From positions 1 to 64,000 of the forward strand of contig JAOASC010000017.1 in the NCBI GenBank assembly GCA_025210295.1: a stretch of DNA of 64,000 nt. Direction: 5' to 3'. The stretch comes from Flavobacteriales bacterium. GTDB lineage: Bacteria; Bacteroidota; Bacteroidia; Flavobacteriales_D; Parvicellaceae. The position numbers and the translations under genes are program-made. Below are positions 1 through 8,877 of this stretch, piece after piece. The notes under the pieces were generated by a model. The model searched no databases, had not been told where the DNA came from, and was given only the letters and a program-made list of their open reading frames with translations. The number at the start of each line of letters is the position of its first letter. Position 1 is the first letter of the stretch.

Positions 1-1045
1 TCATGACGAGCTAAACATCCTCCTGTTGTACAACTACTTAAAATATGAATGTCTAAATCTACTCCATTCAAATTCGTCAAGGCAGCTGTTAAATCTGATT
101 GTTGCGTAATCGTAATGGAGTGAATCTTTTCTTTTCCATTTTCAGGTTGTGGCGCACAACTGGTATACGCTGAAATGTTATTTTGACCATCTACAGTAGT
201 CCCATTATAAGGTGTTCCACAAGTAATTGGAATTGGGTTGGAACAATCTCCTGATGGATTACCACCACCTCCACCTGTTGGGGTACAAGTGACGGTTAAG
301 GTATAACTCCCCTCTTCTGTCCCTGTATTTCCGTAACCATCAACTGCGATTAAATATGTTCCTGGTGCTAAATTCGTTGCCGTTGCTGTATGGTCATGAC
401 GAGCTAAACATCCTCCTGTTGTACAACTACTTAAAATATGAATGTCTAAATCTACTCCATTCAAATTCGTCAAGGCAGCTGTTAAATCTGATTGTTGTGT
501 AATCGTAATGGAATGAATCTTTTCTTTTCCATTTTCTGGTTGTGGCGCACAACTGGTATACGCTGAAATGTTATTTTGACCATCTACAGTAGTTCCATTA
601 TAAGGTGTTCCACAAGTAATTGGAATTGGGTTAGAACAATCTCCTGATGGATTGCCTCCTCCTCCACCTGTTGGGGTACAAGTGACGGTTAAGGTGTATG
701 CTCCCTGTTGAGAACTCGTGCTACCATATCCATCCACAGCGATTAAATAAGTTCCTGGTGCTAAATTTGTTGCGGTTGCAGTATGGTCATGACGAGCTAA
801 ACACCCTCCAGCATTACAACTACTTAAAATATGAATATCTAAATCTACTCCATTCAAATTCGTTAAGGCAGCTGTTAAATCTGATTGTTGTGTAATCGTT
901 ATCGAATGAATCTTTTCTTTTCCATTTTCGGGTTGTGGTGCACAACTGGTATATGCTGAAATGTTATTTTGACCATCTACAGTAGTTCCATTATAGGGTG
1001 TTCCACAAGTAATTGGAATAGGCGTTGAGCAAGTACCTGTAGAAC
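1..1045 (-). repeat. 393-bp tandem coding repeats inside the protease gene
   Basis: The same sequence block begins at 1, 394 and 787, an exact 393-bp (131-codon) period. At least two and a half units are visible, differing by only scattered bases. The unit encodes a module beginning near CSNPIPITCGTPYNG and ending in a run of glycines. The near identity suggests recent duplication or continuing homogenisation by recombination, so copy number may vary between strains. Confidence 0.95.
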
Positions 1046-2519
1046 TACTTCCACCACCTGAAGAACAAGGAGCATAAGTTCCTGTCAAAGAAGTAACACC
1101 TGAATTTACTGGATCTAGCCAAGGTTTTAAACGTTGGTTATTATTATTTCCTTCTTGATCCCAAGCCTTAAAAATTCTTCCATATAAAGAATACCCTCCA
1201 GCAGAACCACAAGTTAAACTTGAAGCTGTAGCTGGTCCAACAACTAATCCATTTTGATTAAATAAAGGAGAACCAGAAGACCCTCCTTCCAAAGCTCCAG
1301 AACCATTTGCTGTACTTCCCCAATATACTTTTAGATGCGAATACGCCCAAGCTCCCCCATAACTTGTTTTGGTAGGAGTTGTAGTATAAGTTGCTATTTT
1401 TTTCTCATCTCCTTTGGGATGATGGATTCCTACTCCAGAAGACGGAGCGTTACTAGTCCTATTCCAACCAGCATAATAAGCATTAAATGAAGACGGAATT
1501 GCTGTGCTTAATTCGGCTAAATAAAAGTCTGCTCCTTTAATTTGATTTGTTGCTGAAGCAGGAGCTGTTCCTAATTGAGAAGAAGCCTTTAAAGTTCCTC
1601 CATTCATTGTTTGTGAACGAGCTCCATTATATTGACTGGTATTCCCAGGAGTACAAGTTGGTCTTTGATAATTAAAATACCATACATGACCATTGATATC
1701 TGAGTTCGAAGTTGGTTCACCACAATGATTGGCACTTAAAACATAAGGAGTACAATCATTAGCAGTATTATTCATAATAGATGCAGAACACATCGAAGTA
1801 CTGAACAATCCTGTTCTAAAAGTATAATGAACAACAGCATCTCTTTGGTTAGTCCAACCGTTTATTTCTGGGCAAGCCACATCTACATGACAAGAAAGGT
1901 GTGGTCCTCTATTTTGATTCAATGTAGAGTTTCTAAATCCAGCGATTCGTTCTTCCACTCCTCTATAGTAATAAGAAACTCCACTTATGGATATATTGGG
2001 TAATTGTGTTTCTCCACTAGGCATGTAATACTCTAGCGTCAGCATTTCCCCTTCAATCATCTCCATTGCATGAAAAACTGGGGTATTTGACGTGTATGCC
2101 CCTACATATTGTGTTTGAGACTCATTATATGCATTTAATTTTCCACCTCCTGGAATCACAACAGCTTCTGAAAAATACAAACTTAAAGCTTGTGCATCTC
2201 TCATTCTTATTCCCAGTCTCCAGATTTTACTCCCATCAGGAAGTACTGTCCAAGTCCCAGAATTATAGATCGAAAGCGTTACCGGTGTAATGATTCCAAC
2301 ACGATAAGAAAGCCCCTCGCTATCGTTAACAACGTCCTCAGCTACTGCTGTTGCGAGGTCTGGTTTTGCTATTATCTCTATTTGATAACGACCAAAAATA
2401 CTATCTGCTTGACCTCTTGTTTGAGCATTTACAAATGTATGTGGTCTATCTCCTTCACTTATTTGAGCATAGTTAAATAAACTGGTTATGCTCAAAACCA
2501 AAACTAAAGCTAATCTCAT
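1..2519 (-). CDS. Lysyl-endopeptidase-like secreted serine protease with tandem C-terminal repeats (3' end outside window)
   Basis: The ATG lies at 2517-2519 and the frame stays open to the window edge, giving about 839 visible residues. A short hydrophobic signal peptide (MRLALVLVLSITSLFNYAQ) is followed by a pro-region and a trypsin-fold domain like Achromobacter lysyl endopeptidase. Visible triad candidates are His265 in SANHCG, Asp331 in GADFYL and Ser415 in GGSSGSPL. After about residue 490 come glycine-rich linkers and nearly identical 131-residue modules with two cysteine pairs and a beta-rich pattern like bacterial pre-peptidase C-terminal domains. The protein is probably exported and may end in a type IX sorting signal outside the window. 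The protease family is well supported; lysine specificity is inferred from the family. Confidence 0.85.
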   Translation of the reverse strand, partial: MRLALVLVLSITSLFNYAQISEGDRPHTFVNAQTRGQADSIFGRYQIEIIAKPDLATAVAEDVVNDSEGLSYRVGIITPVTLSIYNSGTWTVLPDGSKIWRLGIRMRDAQALSLYFSEAVVIPGGGKLNAYNESQTQYVGAYTSNTPVFHAMEMIEGEMLTLEYYMPSGETQLPNISISGVSYYYRGVEERIAGFRNSTLNQNRGPHLSCHVDVACPEINGWTNQRDAVVHYTFRTGLFSTSMCSASIMNNTANDCTPYVLSANHCGEPTSNSDINGHVWYFNYQRPTCTPGNTSQYNGARSQTMNGGTLKASSQLGTAPASATNQIKGADFYLAELSTAIPSSFNAYYAGWNRTSNAPSSGVGIHHPKGDEKKIATYTTTPTKTSYGGAWAYSHLKVYWGSTANGSGALEGGSSGSPLFNQNGLVVGPATASSLTCGSAGGYSLYGRIFKAWDQEGNNNNQRLKPWLDPVNSGVTSLTGTYAPCSSGGGSSSTGTCSTPIPITCGTPYNGTTVDGQNNISAYTSCAPQPENGKEKIHSITITQQSDLTAALTNLNGVDLDIHILSSCNAGGCLARHDHTATATNLAPGTYLIAVDGYGSTSSQQGAYTLTVTCTPTGGGGGNPSGDCSNPIPITCGTPYNGTTVDGQNNISAYTSCAPQPENGKEKIHSITITQQSDLTAALTNLNGVDLDIHILSSCTTGGCLARHDHTATATNLAPGTYLIAVDGYGNTGTEEGSYTLTVTCTPTGGGGGNPSGDCSNPIPITCGTPYNGTTVDGQNNISAYTSCAPQPENGKEKIHSITITQQSDLTAALTNLNGVDLDIHILSSCTTGGCLARH

Positions 2520-2639
2520 GATTTCTTATCTCTATTATAACTTTTCAAAAGTTATGATAAACGCCCCAAAAAACATACAATATAGAACAATATATTCCCC
2601 TGACTGATTAAAAGGATTTACACATCGATTTATCGTCAA

Positions 2640-3719
2640 TTACATTCTTCTATACAAGGCTTTGATATCTTCTACTCCAAACTTAGATTCCCAATCTTCT
2701 CCAATAGCATGCCTCCACATGAAAGGTAAATTAATCGCCACTTGAGCCATTTCTTCAATTTGTTCTTCTGTCCAATCTTTACTTAAATTTTGAGGCAATG
2801 TTACGTTAAAACGTTTTACCATACCTCTAAAATCATTAACTGCATCTCCATAAAACTCATCCAAATGATTAAAGGCTACACAGTTGGCATACCCATGTTT
2901 CATTCCTAATACAACAGACAGTCCATAAGACAATGCATGGCAAGCCCCTACTTCACTATACGTCAAGCTTAATCCTCCAAACAAAGAAGCCATCATTAAC
3001 TTCTCATCATTTTCTGGATTTTGCCCAGCATTTTCACCTAAAAATACTTCTTTACACAATTCGATTGATTGATCTCCATAAGCCTGAGAAAAAACATTAT
3101 AGTTTATTCCCGATTTGGATTCTATACAATGGATAAAAGTATCCATTCCTGTATAAAACCACTGATCAGATGGTACTGTTGCTGTTAAATCTGGATCTAA
3201 AATCACTTGGTTAAATACTGTCCATTCACATTTTAACCCTAATTTTTTCTCTGGCCCAGAAAGCACAGCTGTCATAGAGCATTCAGCACCTGTTCCACTT
3301 ACAGTAGGAACACCTAAATGATAAATACCTTCTTCTTTCACCAAATTCAGACCTTGATACAATGTTGAAGAACCTTCATTTTTAAACATTAAAGCAGAAG
3401 CTTTGGCTATATCCATGATACTCCCCCCTCCAATACCAACGATTCCACTTGGCATTCCATTATTGGCTAACACTTCATCTCTTAAGTCGTCTATTTGTGC
3501 TGTTGTAGGTTCTTTTGGATCAACGTCAATAAAGTAAATAACATCTTTTTCTTTCAATGGAATTCTATTTTCTAATTCTTTTCCTTTGAAATAATTATCT
3601 ACTACAAACACGAAAAAACCATCATTTTCTTTACGAACAGGAGCTATAATTTCATCTAATTGATTAAAACTTCCTCTTCCGTAAACTGTTTTTTCAATGT
3701 TTTTAAAATTCTTATGCAT
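2640..3719 (-). CDS. kdnB: 3-deoxy-D-manno-octulosonate 8-oxidase KdnB
   Basis: This iron-type alcohol dehydrogenase oxidises C8 of Kdo to an aldehyde. KdnA then aminates it to give 8-amino-3,8-dideoxy-Kdo, an inner-core lipopolysaccharide sugar. The 359-residue protein has the family start YGRGSFNQLDEI, the nucleotide loop VGIGGGSIMDIAKA (about 94-107) and metal-site segments near YTGMDTFIHC, GACHALSYGLS and LGMKHG. By memory it resembles Shewanella KdnB along its full length. It lies 79 bp downstream of kdnA on the same strand, the expected two-gene unit. The pathway is known from Shewanella; its use here is inferred from the pair. Confidence 0.9.
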   Translation of the reverse strand: MHKNFKNIEKTVYGRGSFNQLDEIIAPVRKENDGFFVFVVDNYFKGKELENRIPLKEKDVIYFIDVDPKEPTTAQIDDLRDEVLANNGMPSGIVGIGGGSIMDIAKASALMFKNEGSSTLYQGLNLVKEEGIYHLGVPTVSGTGAECSMTAVLSGPEKKLGLKCEWTVFNQVILDPDLTATVPSDQWFYTGMDTFIHCIESKSGINYNVFSQAYGDQSIELCKEVFLGENAGQNPENDEKLMMASLFGGLSLTYSEVGACHALSYGLSVVLGMKHGYANCVAFNHLDEFYGDAVNDFRGMVKRFNVTLPQNLSKDWTEEQIEEMAQVAINLPFMWRHAIGEDWESKFGVEDIKALYRRM

Positions 3720-3798
3720 ATTTTAAAATGATTTAATGCTTTATTGATAAAATATAATAATTGCTATATAGAACTCTTGACTCTATTATCACATGATC

Positions 3799-4995
3799 TT
3801 ACCCAACTACTTTTTTGATTGCGGCTACCATTTTCTCTCCAAATGCTTTAACCTCCTCTTCAGTCCAGCTTGATTTGATTCCTAAAGAGATTAATTTACC
3901 AATAACTTCCTGAGATTTTGGTAACTCAAGATTTTTATAGTCTTGCGGTGCTCCTAGGTGATGAATAGCCATTTTAAAAGGCATTTTTAACTCTTTGATA
4001 TGATCCCACTGATTAATAAAATGGAACATATTTGTATACCAATAGTTAAACCCTCCAATACCATCTTCAGCAAACTGCGCCATTACTTTTTGTGCTGTTT
4101 CAGTATCTTTCATAAAGAAGTTTAAGAATGTTCCTGAATCTCCTTCTTCATCTAATTTTGCTCTAAAAGAAACACCGTCTATATCAGCTAACAATCCTTT
4201 TAAATAAGCTTTACTTCTTCTATTGTTATTTCGAATGGTCTCAATTTTACGCATTTGCGCTAATCCTACCGCTGCATTTAATTCTGAAATACGAAAATTT
4301 GTTCCAAGGATTGGGTGCTGTTCCATCCCTCTATTATCTCCTATATGATCGTGTCCATGATCTGATAGTTGATGCATATAATCGTATATTTTTGCATCAT
4401 CAGTAATACATAATCCACCTTCTCCTGCAGTTGTTATTTTAAAGAAATCAAAACTAAAAGCTCCTGATTTTCCAAATAACCCTACAGATTTCCCTTTATG
4501 GAATGCTCCTAGAGCTTGTCCTGCATCCTCAACCAAAGTTAAATTATGTTTTTCAATAACAGGCATCAAAGCATCCATATCTGCTGCTGCTCCACACATG
4601 TGTACTAACAATACAGCTTTTGTTTTTTCGGTCACAACTGCTTCAATTCCCTCTGCAGACAAACACAATGTCTCATCTACTTCTGCAAAAACAGGCAAAG
4701 CTCCTTGCCATAAAATTGCTTCTACTGTTGCGATATAGGTAAAAGGTGTTACAATCACCTCATCTCCAAATCCAATTCCAGCAGCCGACAAAGCTGTTGT
4801 AACAGCAGTAGAACCACTAGAAACCATGTGTGCATGTTTTGCTCCAGTATATTCTTTTGCTAAAGTTTCTAAATCTCTTGCTTTCCACTTTCCATCTCTT
4901 AAATGTTCGTGGTTATAACGAAACAAACATCCTGTTTCTAAAACTTCCATTACTTCTTTTCGCTCTTCAGCTCCAAATAAATCAAATCCTGCCAT
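3799..4995 (-). CDS. kdnA: 8-amino-3,8-dideoxy-Kdo transaminase KdnA
   Basis: This PLP-dependent DegT/DnrJ/EryC1-type sugar aminotransferase has 398 residues. It is predicted to transfer an amino group to the 8-oxo-Kdo made by KdnB. Visible are the start GFDLFGAEERKEV, the cofactor-binding VEDAGQ (Asp157) and the PLP lysine in FDFFKITTAGEGG (Lys186). The segment SDHGHDHIGDNRGMEQHPI also matches the KdnA pattern I know. It lies directly upstream of kdnB, so the two are probably cotranscribed from the promoter near 5060. Other members of the family act on different sugars, but the partner gene makes KdnA by far the best reading. Confidence 0.9.
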   Translation of the reverse strand: MAGFDLFGAEERKEVMEVLETGCLFRYNHEHLRDGKWKARDLETLAKEYTGAKHAHMVSSGSTAVTTALSAAGIGFGDEVIVTPFTYIATVEAILWQGALPVFAEVDETLCLSAEGIEAVVTEKTKAVLLVHMCGAAADMDALMPVIEKHNLTLVEDAGQALGAFHKGKSVGLFGKSGAFSFDFFKITTAGEGGLCITDDAKIYDYMHQLSDHGHDHIGDNRGMEQHPILGTNFRISELNAAVGLAQMRKIETIRNNNRRSKAYLKGLLADIDGVSFRAKLDEEGDSGTFLNFFMKDTETAQKVMAQFAEDGIGGFNYWYTNMFHFINQWDHIKELKMPFKMAIHHLGAPQDYKNLELPKSQEVIGKLISLGIKSSWTEEEVKAFGEKMVAAIKKVVG

Positions 4996-5055
4996 TCTAA
5001 TATTGTATTATCTAACCTGTACAGAGTACAACGTTTTCTTTATTGTTTTTTTTTG

Positions 5056-5063
5056 CAAAAGTA
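5056..5063 (-). promoter_or_regulatory. Candidate -7 box of the kdnAB promoter
   Basis: On the minus strand the sequence reads TACTTTTG, an exact match to the Bacteroidota -7 motif TAnnTTTG, about 60 bp upstream of the kdnA start. I see no convincing -33 TTG at the usual distance, so this is a motif match only. Confidence 0.4.
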
Positions 5064-5129
5064 AACTTTTAAGCAGGAAATTACCTACTAAAAAGTTAAC
5101 GTTTTTATTTATTTATTAACTTTACCTGC

Positions 5130-5798
5130 ATGAATATTATTATTACAGGAGCTTCTAGAGGCATTGGATTTGAAACGGCAAAAAAATTAGCAAAAGCGCA
5201 TAAAGTTTATTGTTTATCGCGAAATATAGAACCTCTTTTAGCTCTTAAAAATGATAATATTATCCCTATTTCATTTGATTTAGTCACTTTTGACCATCAC
5301 CAATTAGATACAGTTTTTAAAACGGTTGATTCTATTGATGTTATCATCAACAATGCTGGCCTTTTGGTCAATAAACCTTTTATGGAAATCTCTCCTCTTG
5401 AGCTGCAAAATATGTACAGCGTGAATGTAATGAGTCCCTATCGTTTGATTCAGTATTTTTTTCCTAAACTAACAAAAACTGCTCATATTGTAAACATAAG
5501 TAGTATGGGAGGTGTTCAAGGAAGTGCTAAGTTCCCTGGTTTAAGTGGTTATAGTTCTTCTAAAGGAGCAATGACTATTTTGACTGAATGTTTGGCTGAA
5601 GAATTTAAAGAAACTGGTGTTCGAGTAAACTGCTTAGCACTAGGAGCCGTTCAAACTGAAATGCTGGAAGAAGCTTTCCCTGGTTATCAAGCACCTTTTA
5701 GCCCAGAAAAAATGGCGAACTATGTTGCTGATTTTGCTATTAATGGTAAAGATTTTTTTAACGGGAAAGTAATGAATGTAGCTGTAAGTACTCCCTAA
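5130..5798 (+). CDS. Short-chain dehydrogenase/reductase
   Basis: A 222-residue classical SDR oxidoreductase. Visible are the nucleotide-binding motif TGASRGIG (6-13), NNAG (74-77), the active-site serine in ISSMGG (124-125) and Tyr141/Lys145 in YSSSK. It is short for the family, with a brief C-terminus, but complete. The substrate cannot be read from the sequence. It is divergent from kdnAB across a 134-bp gap, so shared function is possible but not shown. Confidence 0.85.
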   Translation: MNIIITGASRGIGFETAKKLAKAHKVYCLSRNIEPLLALKNDNIIPISFDLVTFDHHQLDTVFKTVDSIDVIINNAGLLVNKPFMEISPLELQNMYSVNVMSPYRLIQYFFPKLTKTAHIVNISSMGGVQGSAKFPGLSGYSSSKGAMTILTECLAEEFKETGVRVNCLALGAVQTEMLEEAFPGYQAPFSPEKMANYVADFAINGKDFFNGKVMNVAVSTP

Positions 5799-5805
5799 AG
5801 ATAAT

Positions 5806-5874
5806 TAGAATAGAGAGGGTAGAAAATAGAGGATAGAAGATAGAAAATAGAAGAGAGAGAAGAGAAGCTAGATG
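5806..5874. repeat. Low-complexity polypurine tract
   Basis: About 70 bases made almost entirely of A and G on the plus strand, built from units like GATAGAA and GAGAGAA. It fills the convergent gap between the SDR gene and the next minus-strand gene. It may act as a replication-slippage tract; no coding signal is seen. Confidence 0.7.
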
Positions 5875-5879
5875 AGCTT

Positions 5880-6794
5880 TTACTTTACTTCATAGATTGT
5901 TTCTATTCTTTTTTCCATAAGGCCTTTATTTCCTTTTACTTTTACCGTGTTTTTCATTTTGATTTTATTCATCCAACCTTTTTGTAAGTCCATATAATAG
6001 GTTTGTTTGATTTTTGATTGGTAATTAAACTCTGAAAAACCATTTTCTTTTTCCTCTCCTGTTGACACCAGCAACTTGAATAATAAATCAGTATATTTAT
6101 TGAGTTCTTTTTTATCGGGAGTCTGGCTAACGGTTATTACACTTTCTTTTTTCTCTTTGTTGATTGATTTCAACTCAATTTTCCCAATTCCCTTTAAATT
6201 AAAATCATTTATTGTAGCATAGGTGAATTCGTACGCTTCTTTTTTACCTATTTCGAATTGTAAGCCATATAAATTATGAAACATCGCAAGGTCATCCATA
6301 AAAAGCGTATGAATATTATCCCCTTTTAATAACTCATTAACCATACTACTATCAATTGCTATACTATTTACTCTTATTATTTCTTTGAAATATAACCTGA
6401 CGCTTTCTTTAAGCCTCTCAGTGTTTAATATAGAATCAAAAACACCATATTCATCCACACGATAGATAACTTCAACATCTGTCGTTTTAGTTATTGAGAT
6501 GGCGTTTATATTTGGTAAATAATCAGAATATATTAAACTCATTGTATAAAAACCATCCAAAGTATCCAATACTTTTAACCTCACTTGATATTCATTCAAC
6601 TTTGATTTCTTAGGCTTTGCTTTACCATTTTTAAAAACGGTTTCTGTTCGTGTACATTTATAAGTTCTATGGTCGCCATGTTCCCAATACGTATAAGCTG
6701 TAACTTTATTAGCTCCAATTAAGTTATACAGCTCCTGAGCGTTACCAACTACAGCAATAAATAACAAAACGACTATTAATACCTTTACTCTCAT
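5880..6794 (-). CDS. Secreted protein of unknown function
   Basis: A 304-residue protein with an N-terminal signal peptide (hydrophobic MRVKVLIVVLLFIAVVGNAQ, cleavage probably after NAQ or nearby). The rest is soluble, lysine-rich and probably beta-rich, with several KxxY and TxTxE stretches. I do not recognise a family. It ends 3 bp from the downstream end of the EamA transporter region and reads the same way (6798-7664 lies just upstream), so the two may share a transcript. Confidence 0.7.
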   Translation of the reverse strand: MRVKVLIVVLLFIAVVGNAQELYNLIGANKVTAYTYWEHGDHRTYKCTRTETVFKNGKAKPKKSKLNEYQVRLKVLDTLDGFYTMSLIYSDYLPNINAISITKTTDVEVIYRVDEYGVFDSILNTERLKESVRLYFKEIIRVNSIAIDSSMVNELLKGDNIHTLFMDDLAMFHNLYGLQFEIGKKEAYEFTYATINDFNLKGIGKIELKSINKEKKESVITVSQTPDKKELNKYTDLLFKLLVSTGEEKENGFSEFNYQSKIKQTYYMDLQKGWMNKIKMKNTVKVKGNKGLMEKRIETIYEVK

Positions 6795-6797
6795 CCC

Positions 6798-7664
6798 TTA
6801 CATAAAAGTAATTAAAGCAATAGCTAAAACAGAACTTACAATCCCTATCCAGTTTGACCTTGACAAGGTCTCTTTATAAAAGACAATTCCTATTATTGCA
6901 GACAACACCACAACTCCCATACTAACAATAGGAAACACAACGCTTGGGTGTAATCCTGAGCTATCTAATGCCTTAAAGAAATAAATCAATGAACCATAAT
7001 TCGGAATCCCTAAAACAATTCCTCCAACAATATTTTTATACGAGAATTTTATTTTTTCTCTAAAACTTCTCCCTATTAATATCATTACTCCACAGAGGGC
7101 AGCCATCATAAACAACACAGAAAAGAAAGCCGGTGACTCTCCATTTCCTATTGAGTTTTTCTGTGCATAATTAAATACCGAATCTGCTATTCCTTGCCCA
7201 ACAAAAACTAACAATATCAACCATACATACTGCTTATTGAAAGTCAATTTCCCATTCTTTGTGGATGACAGGTAAATCCCTAATATAGCCAAAATAAAAG
7301 CTACAACTGTCCAGATTGTAATGTTAGCATTGGGATAAATAGCCAGAGCTATGGCTACAGGTATCACTAAAGACATTTTGTTGGCTACAGTAGTGATCGC
7401 TATACCGACTTTTTGCGTACCAGTGGCATATAAGTTAAATACTATAATAAATAAACTCCCCACAATCATCGCGTGAAATAACCATGGTGCATTCCAGACA
7501 TACTCAAATGTTATTGTTTGAGTACTATTGAGTACTCCCAAGGTTCCTGCGGTAAGGTAATTAACAATCAACGCTTGTAGATTATCTACATGGTAGCGGT
7601 TAAAGAATTTAAATATTATTATTAAAACATTAAACAATAATATTGTAATGAATAGATTGATCAT
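6798..7664 (-). CDS. EamA-family (drug/metabolite superfamily) membrane transporter
   Basis: A 288-residue, highly hydrophobic protein with about ten predicted membrane helices in two repeats, the layout of EamA/DMT permeases. Short loops carry few charges. The second half contains GGIVLGIPNYGSLIYFFKAL and a final helix pair typical of the family. It sits between ribD upstream (19 bp away) and the secreted protein 3 bp downstream, so the three probably form one leftward unit. The substrate is unknown. Confidence 0.8.
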   Translation of the reverse strand: MINLFITILLFNVLIIIFKFFNRYHVDNLQALIVNYLTAGTLGVLNSTQTITFEYVWNAPWLFHAMIVGSLFIIVFNLYATGTQKVGIAITTVANKMSLVIPVAIALAIYPNANITIWTVVAFILAILGIYLSSTKNGKLTFNKQYVWLILLVFVGQGIADSVFNYAQKNSIGNGESPAFFSVLFMMAALCGVMILIGRSFREKIKFSYKNIVGGIVLGIPNYGSLIYFFKALDSSGLHPSVVFPIVSMGVVVLSAIIGIVFYKETLSRSNWIGIVSSVLAIALITFM

Positions 7665-7683
7665 TGTATATAGCTACAGTTGA

Positions 7684-8727
7684 TTAAGAATGATTATTAA
7701 CGATTGTAATTTGATCTTTTCCATAAGAGGTGTTCTCAAACTCTTCAATGGTTAATTGAGGAGCTTTTACCCCTTCATTGAAAAAGGTATTCCCTGTGTA
7801 AATTCGGGCTTCATCCCATTTATTTTCTTTAATAAATTGTTGTAAGGTATAGGCTCCCCCTTCTACTAAAACAGACTGAATATCCTGTTGATACAACCAA
7901 TCTAAAATAGCATCTAAAGCTTTACTAAAATCTATTTTCACATACTTGATGTGCCCTTCCTCCTTATCAACTACTTCATTAAATACAACTGTTTTTGCAT
8001 CTGAATTAAACACGTTGTATTCTAATGGCAATTCGACGTTTCTATCTATGACCAAACGCAAAGGATTTCTACCTAGAATCGTTCGAACAGTTAACTTTGG
8101 GTTATCGTTTAATATAGTATTTTTCCCAACTAGAATAGCCATTTCTTGACATCTCCATGTATCTGTTAATTGTTTAGTTTGAGGTCTCGTTATCCAATTT
8201 ATTTGGGGCACTTCTCCTTTTCTTTTAATATCGACATACCCATCTAAGGTTTGTGCCCACTTTAAAACGACATAAGGTCTCTTTTTCTCATGAAAAGTAA
8301 AGAATCTCTTATTCAACTCTAAGGCCTCTTGTTCAAGTACTCCTACTGTTACATCTACTCCTGATTTTTTTAACTTTTCGATTCCTTTACCAGCTACCTC
8401 TGCAAAAGGATCGACACAACCAATTACCACTTTTCGAATCCCTTTTTCAACAATTAAATTACTACATGGTGGTGTTTTTCCAAAATGAGCACATGGCTCC
8501 AATGACACATATAAAGTGGCTGTCTTAAATAATTCAGGATTTTTAACTTGCTTGATCGCATTGACTTCAGCATGCGCCTCTCCATACCTTAAATGATAGC
8601 CTTCAGCAATAACTTTTCCTTGATTTACGATAACGCATCCCACCATAGGATTAGGAGCTACAGATTTTAACCCTTTTTGAGCTAAATCTATACAGCGTTG
8701 CATGTAAATTTCATCCTGACTCTTCAT
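7684..8727 (-). CDS. ribD: Bifunctional riboflavin biosynthesis deaminase/reductase RibD
   Basis: RibD deaminates the GTP cyclohydrolase II product and then reduces its ribosyl side chain, both steps of riboflavin synthesis in the cytoplasm. The N-terminal cytidine-deaminase-like domain shows the zinc motif HAE (52-54) with Cys79 and Cys88 in PCAHFGKTPPCS. The C-terminal reductase domain (about 150-347) includes WAQTLDGYVD and LVEGGAYTLQQFI. The length of 347 is normal for the fused enzyme. No other rib gene and no FMN riboswitch was seen nearby. Confidence 0.95.
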   Translation of the reverse strand: MKSQDEIYMQRCIDLAQKGLKSVAPNPMVGCVIVNQGKVIAEGYHLRYGEAHAEVNAIKQVKNPELFKTATLYVSLEPCAHFGKTPPCSNLIVEKGIRKVVIGCVDPFAEVAGKGIEKLKKSGVDVTVGVLEQEALELNKRFFTFHEKKRPYVVLKWAQTLDGYVDIKRKGEVPQINWITRPQTKQLTDTWRCQEMAILVGKNTILNDNPKLTVRTILGRNPLRLVIDRNVELPLEYNVFNSDAKTVVFNEVVDKEEGHIKYVKIDFSKALDAILDWLYQQDIQSVLVEGGAYTLQQFIKENKWDEARIYTGNTFFNEGVKAPQLTIEEFENTSYGKDQITIVNNHS

Positions 8728-8877
8728 ATAAAAAACAAAAATACAAATTAATCTTTTGGTTAATTAAAATAAATCGTCTTCTAATTGTCATTTACGACTT
8801 TTACATTCTTGTTTTATTAAGAATATAACCTAACTTTATCTTCTTAATTACAAGCTACTTTCTAAATAACTATCGAT

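Noticed and set aside
1..1045. The direct repeats as a CRISPR array
   Set aside because: The unit is 393 bp and coding in frame, without short repeats and unique spacers.
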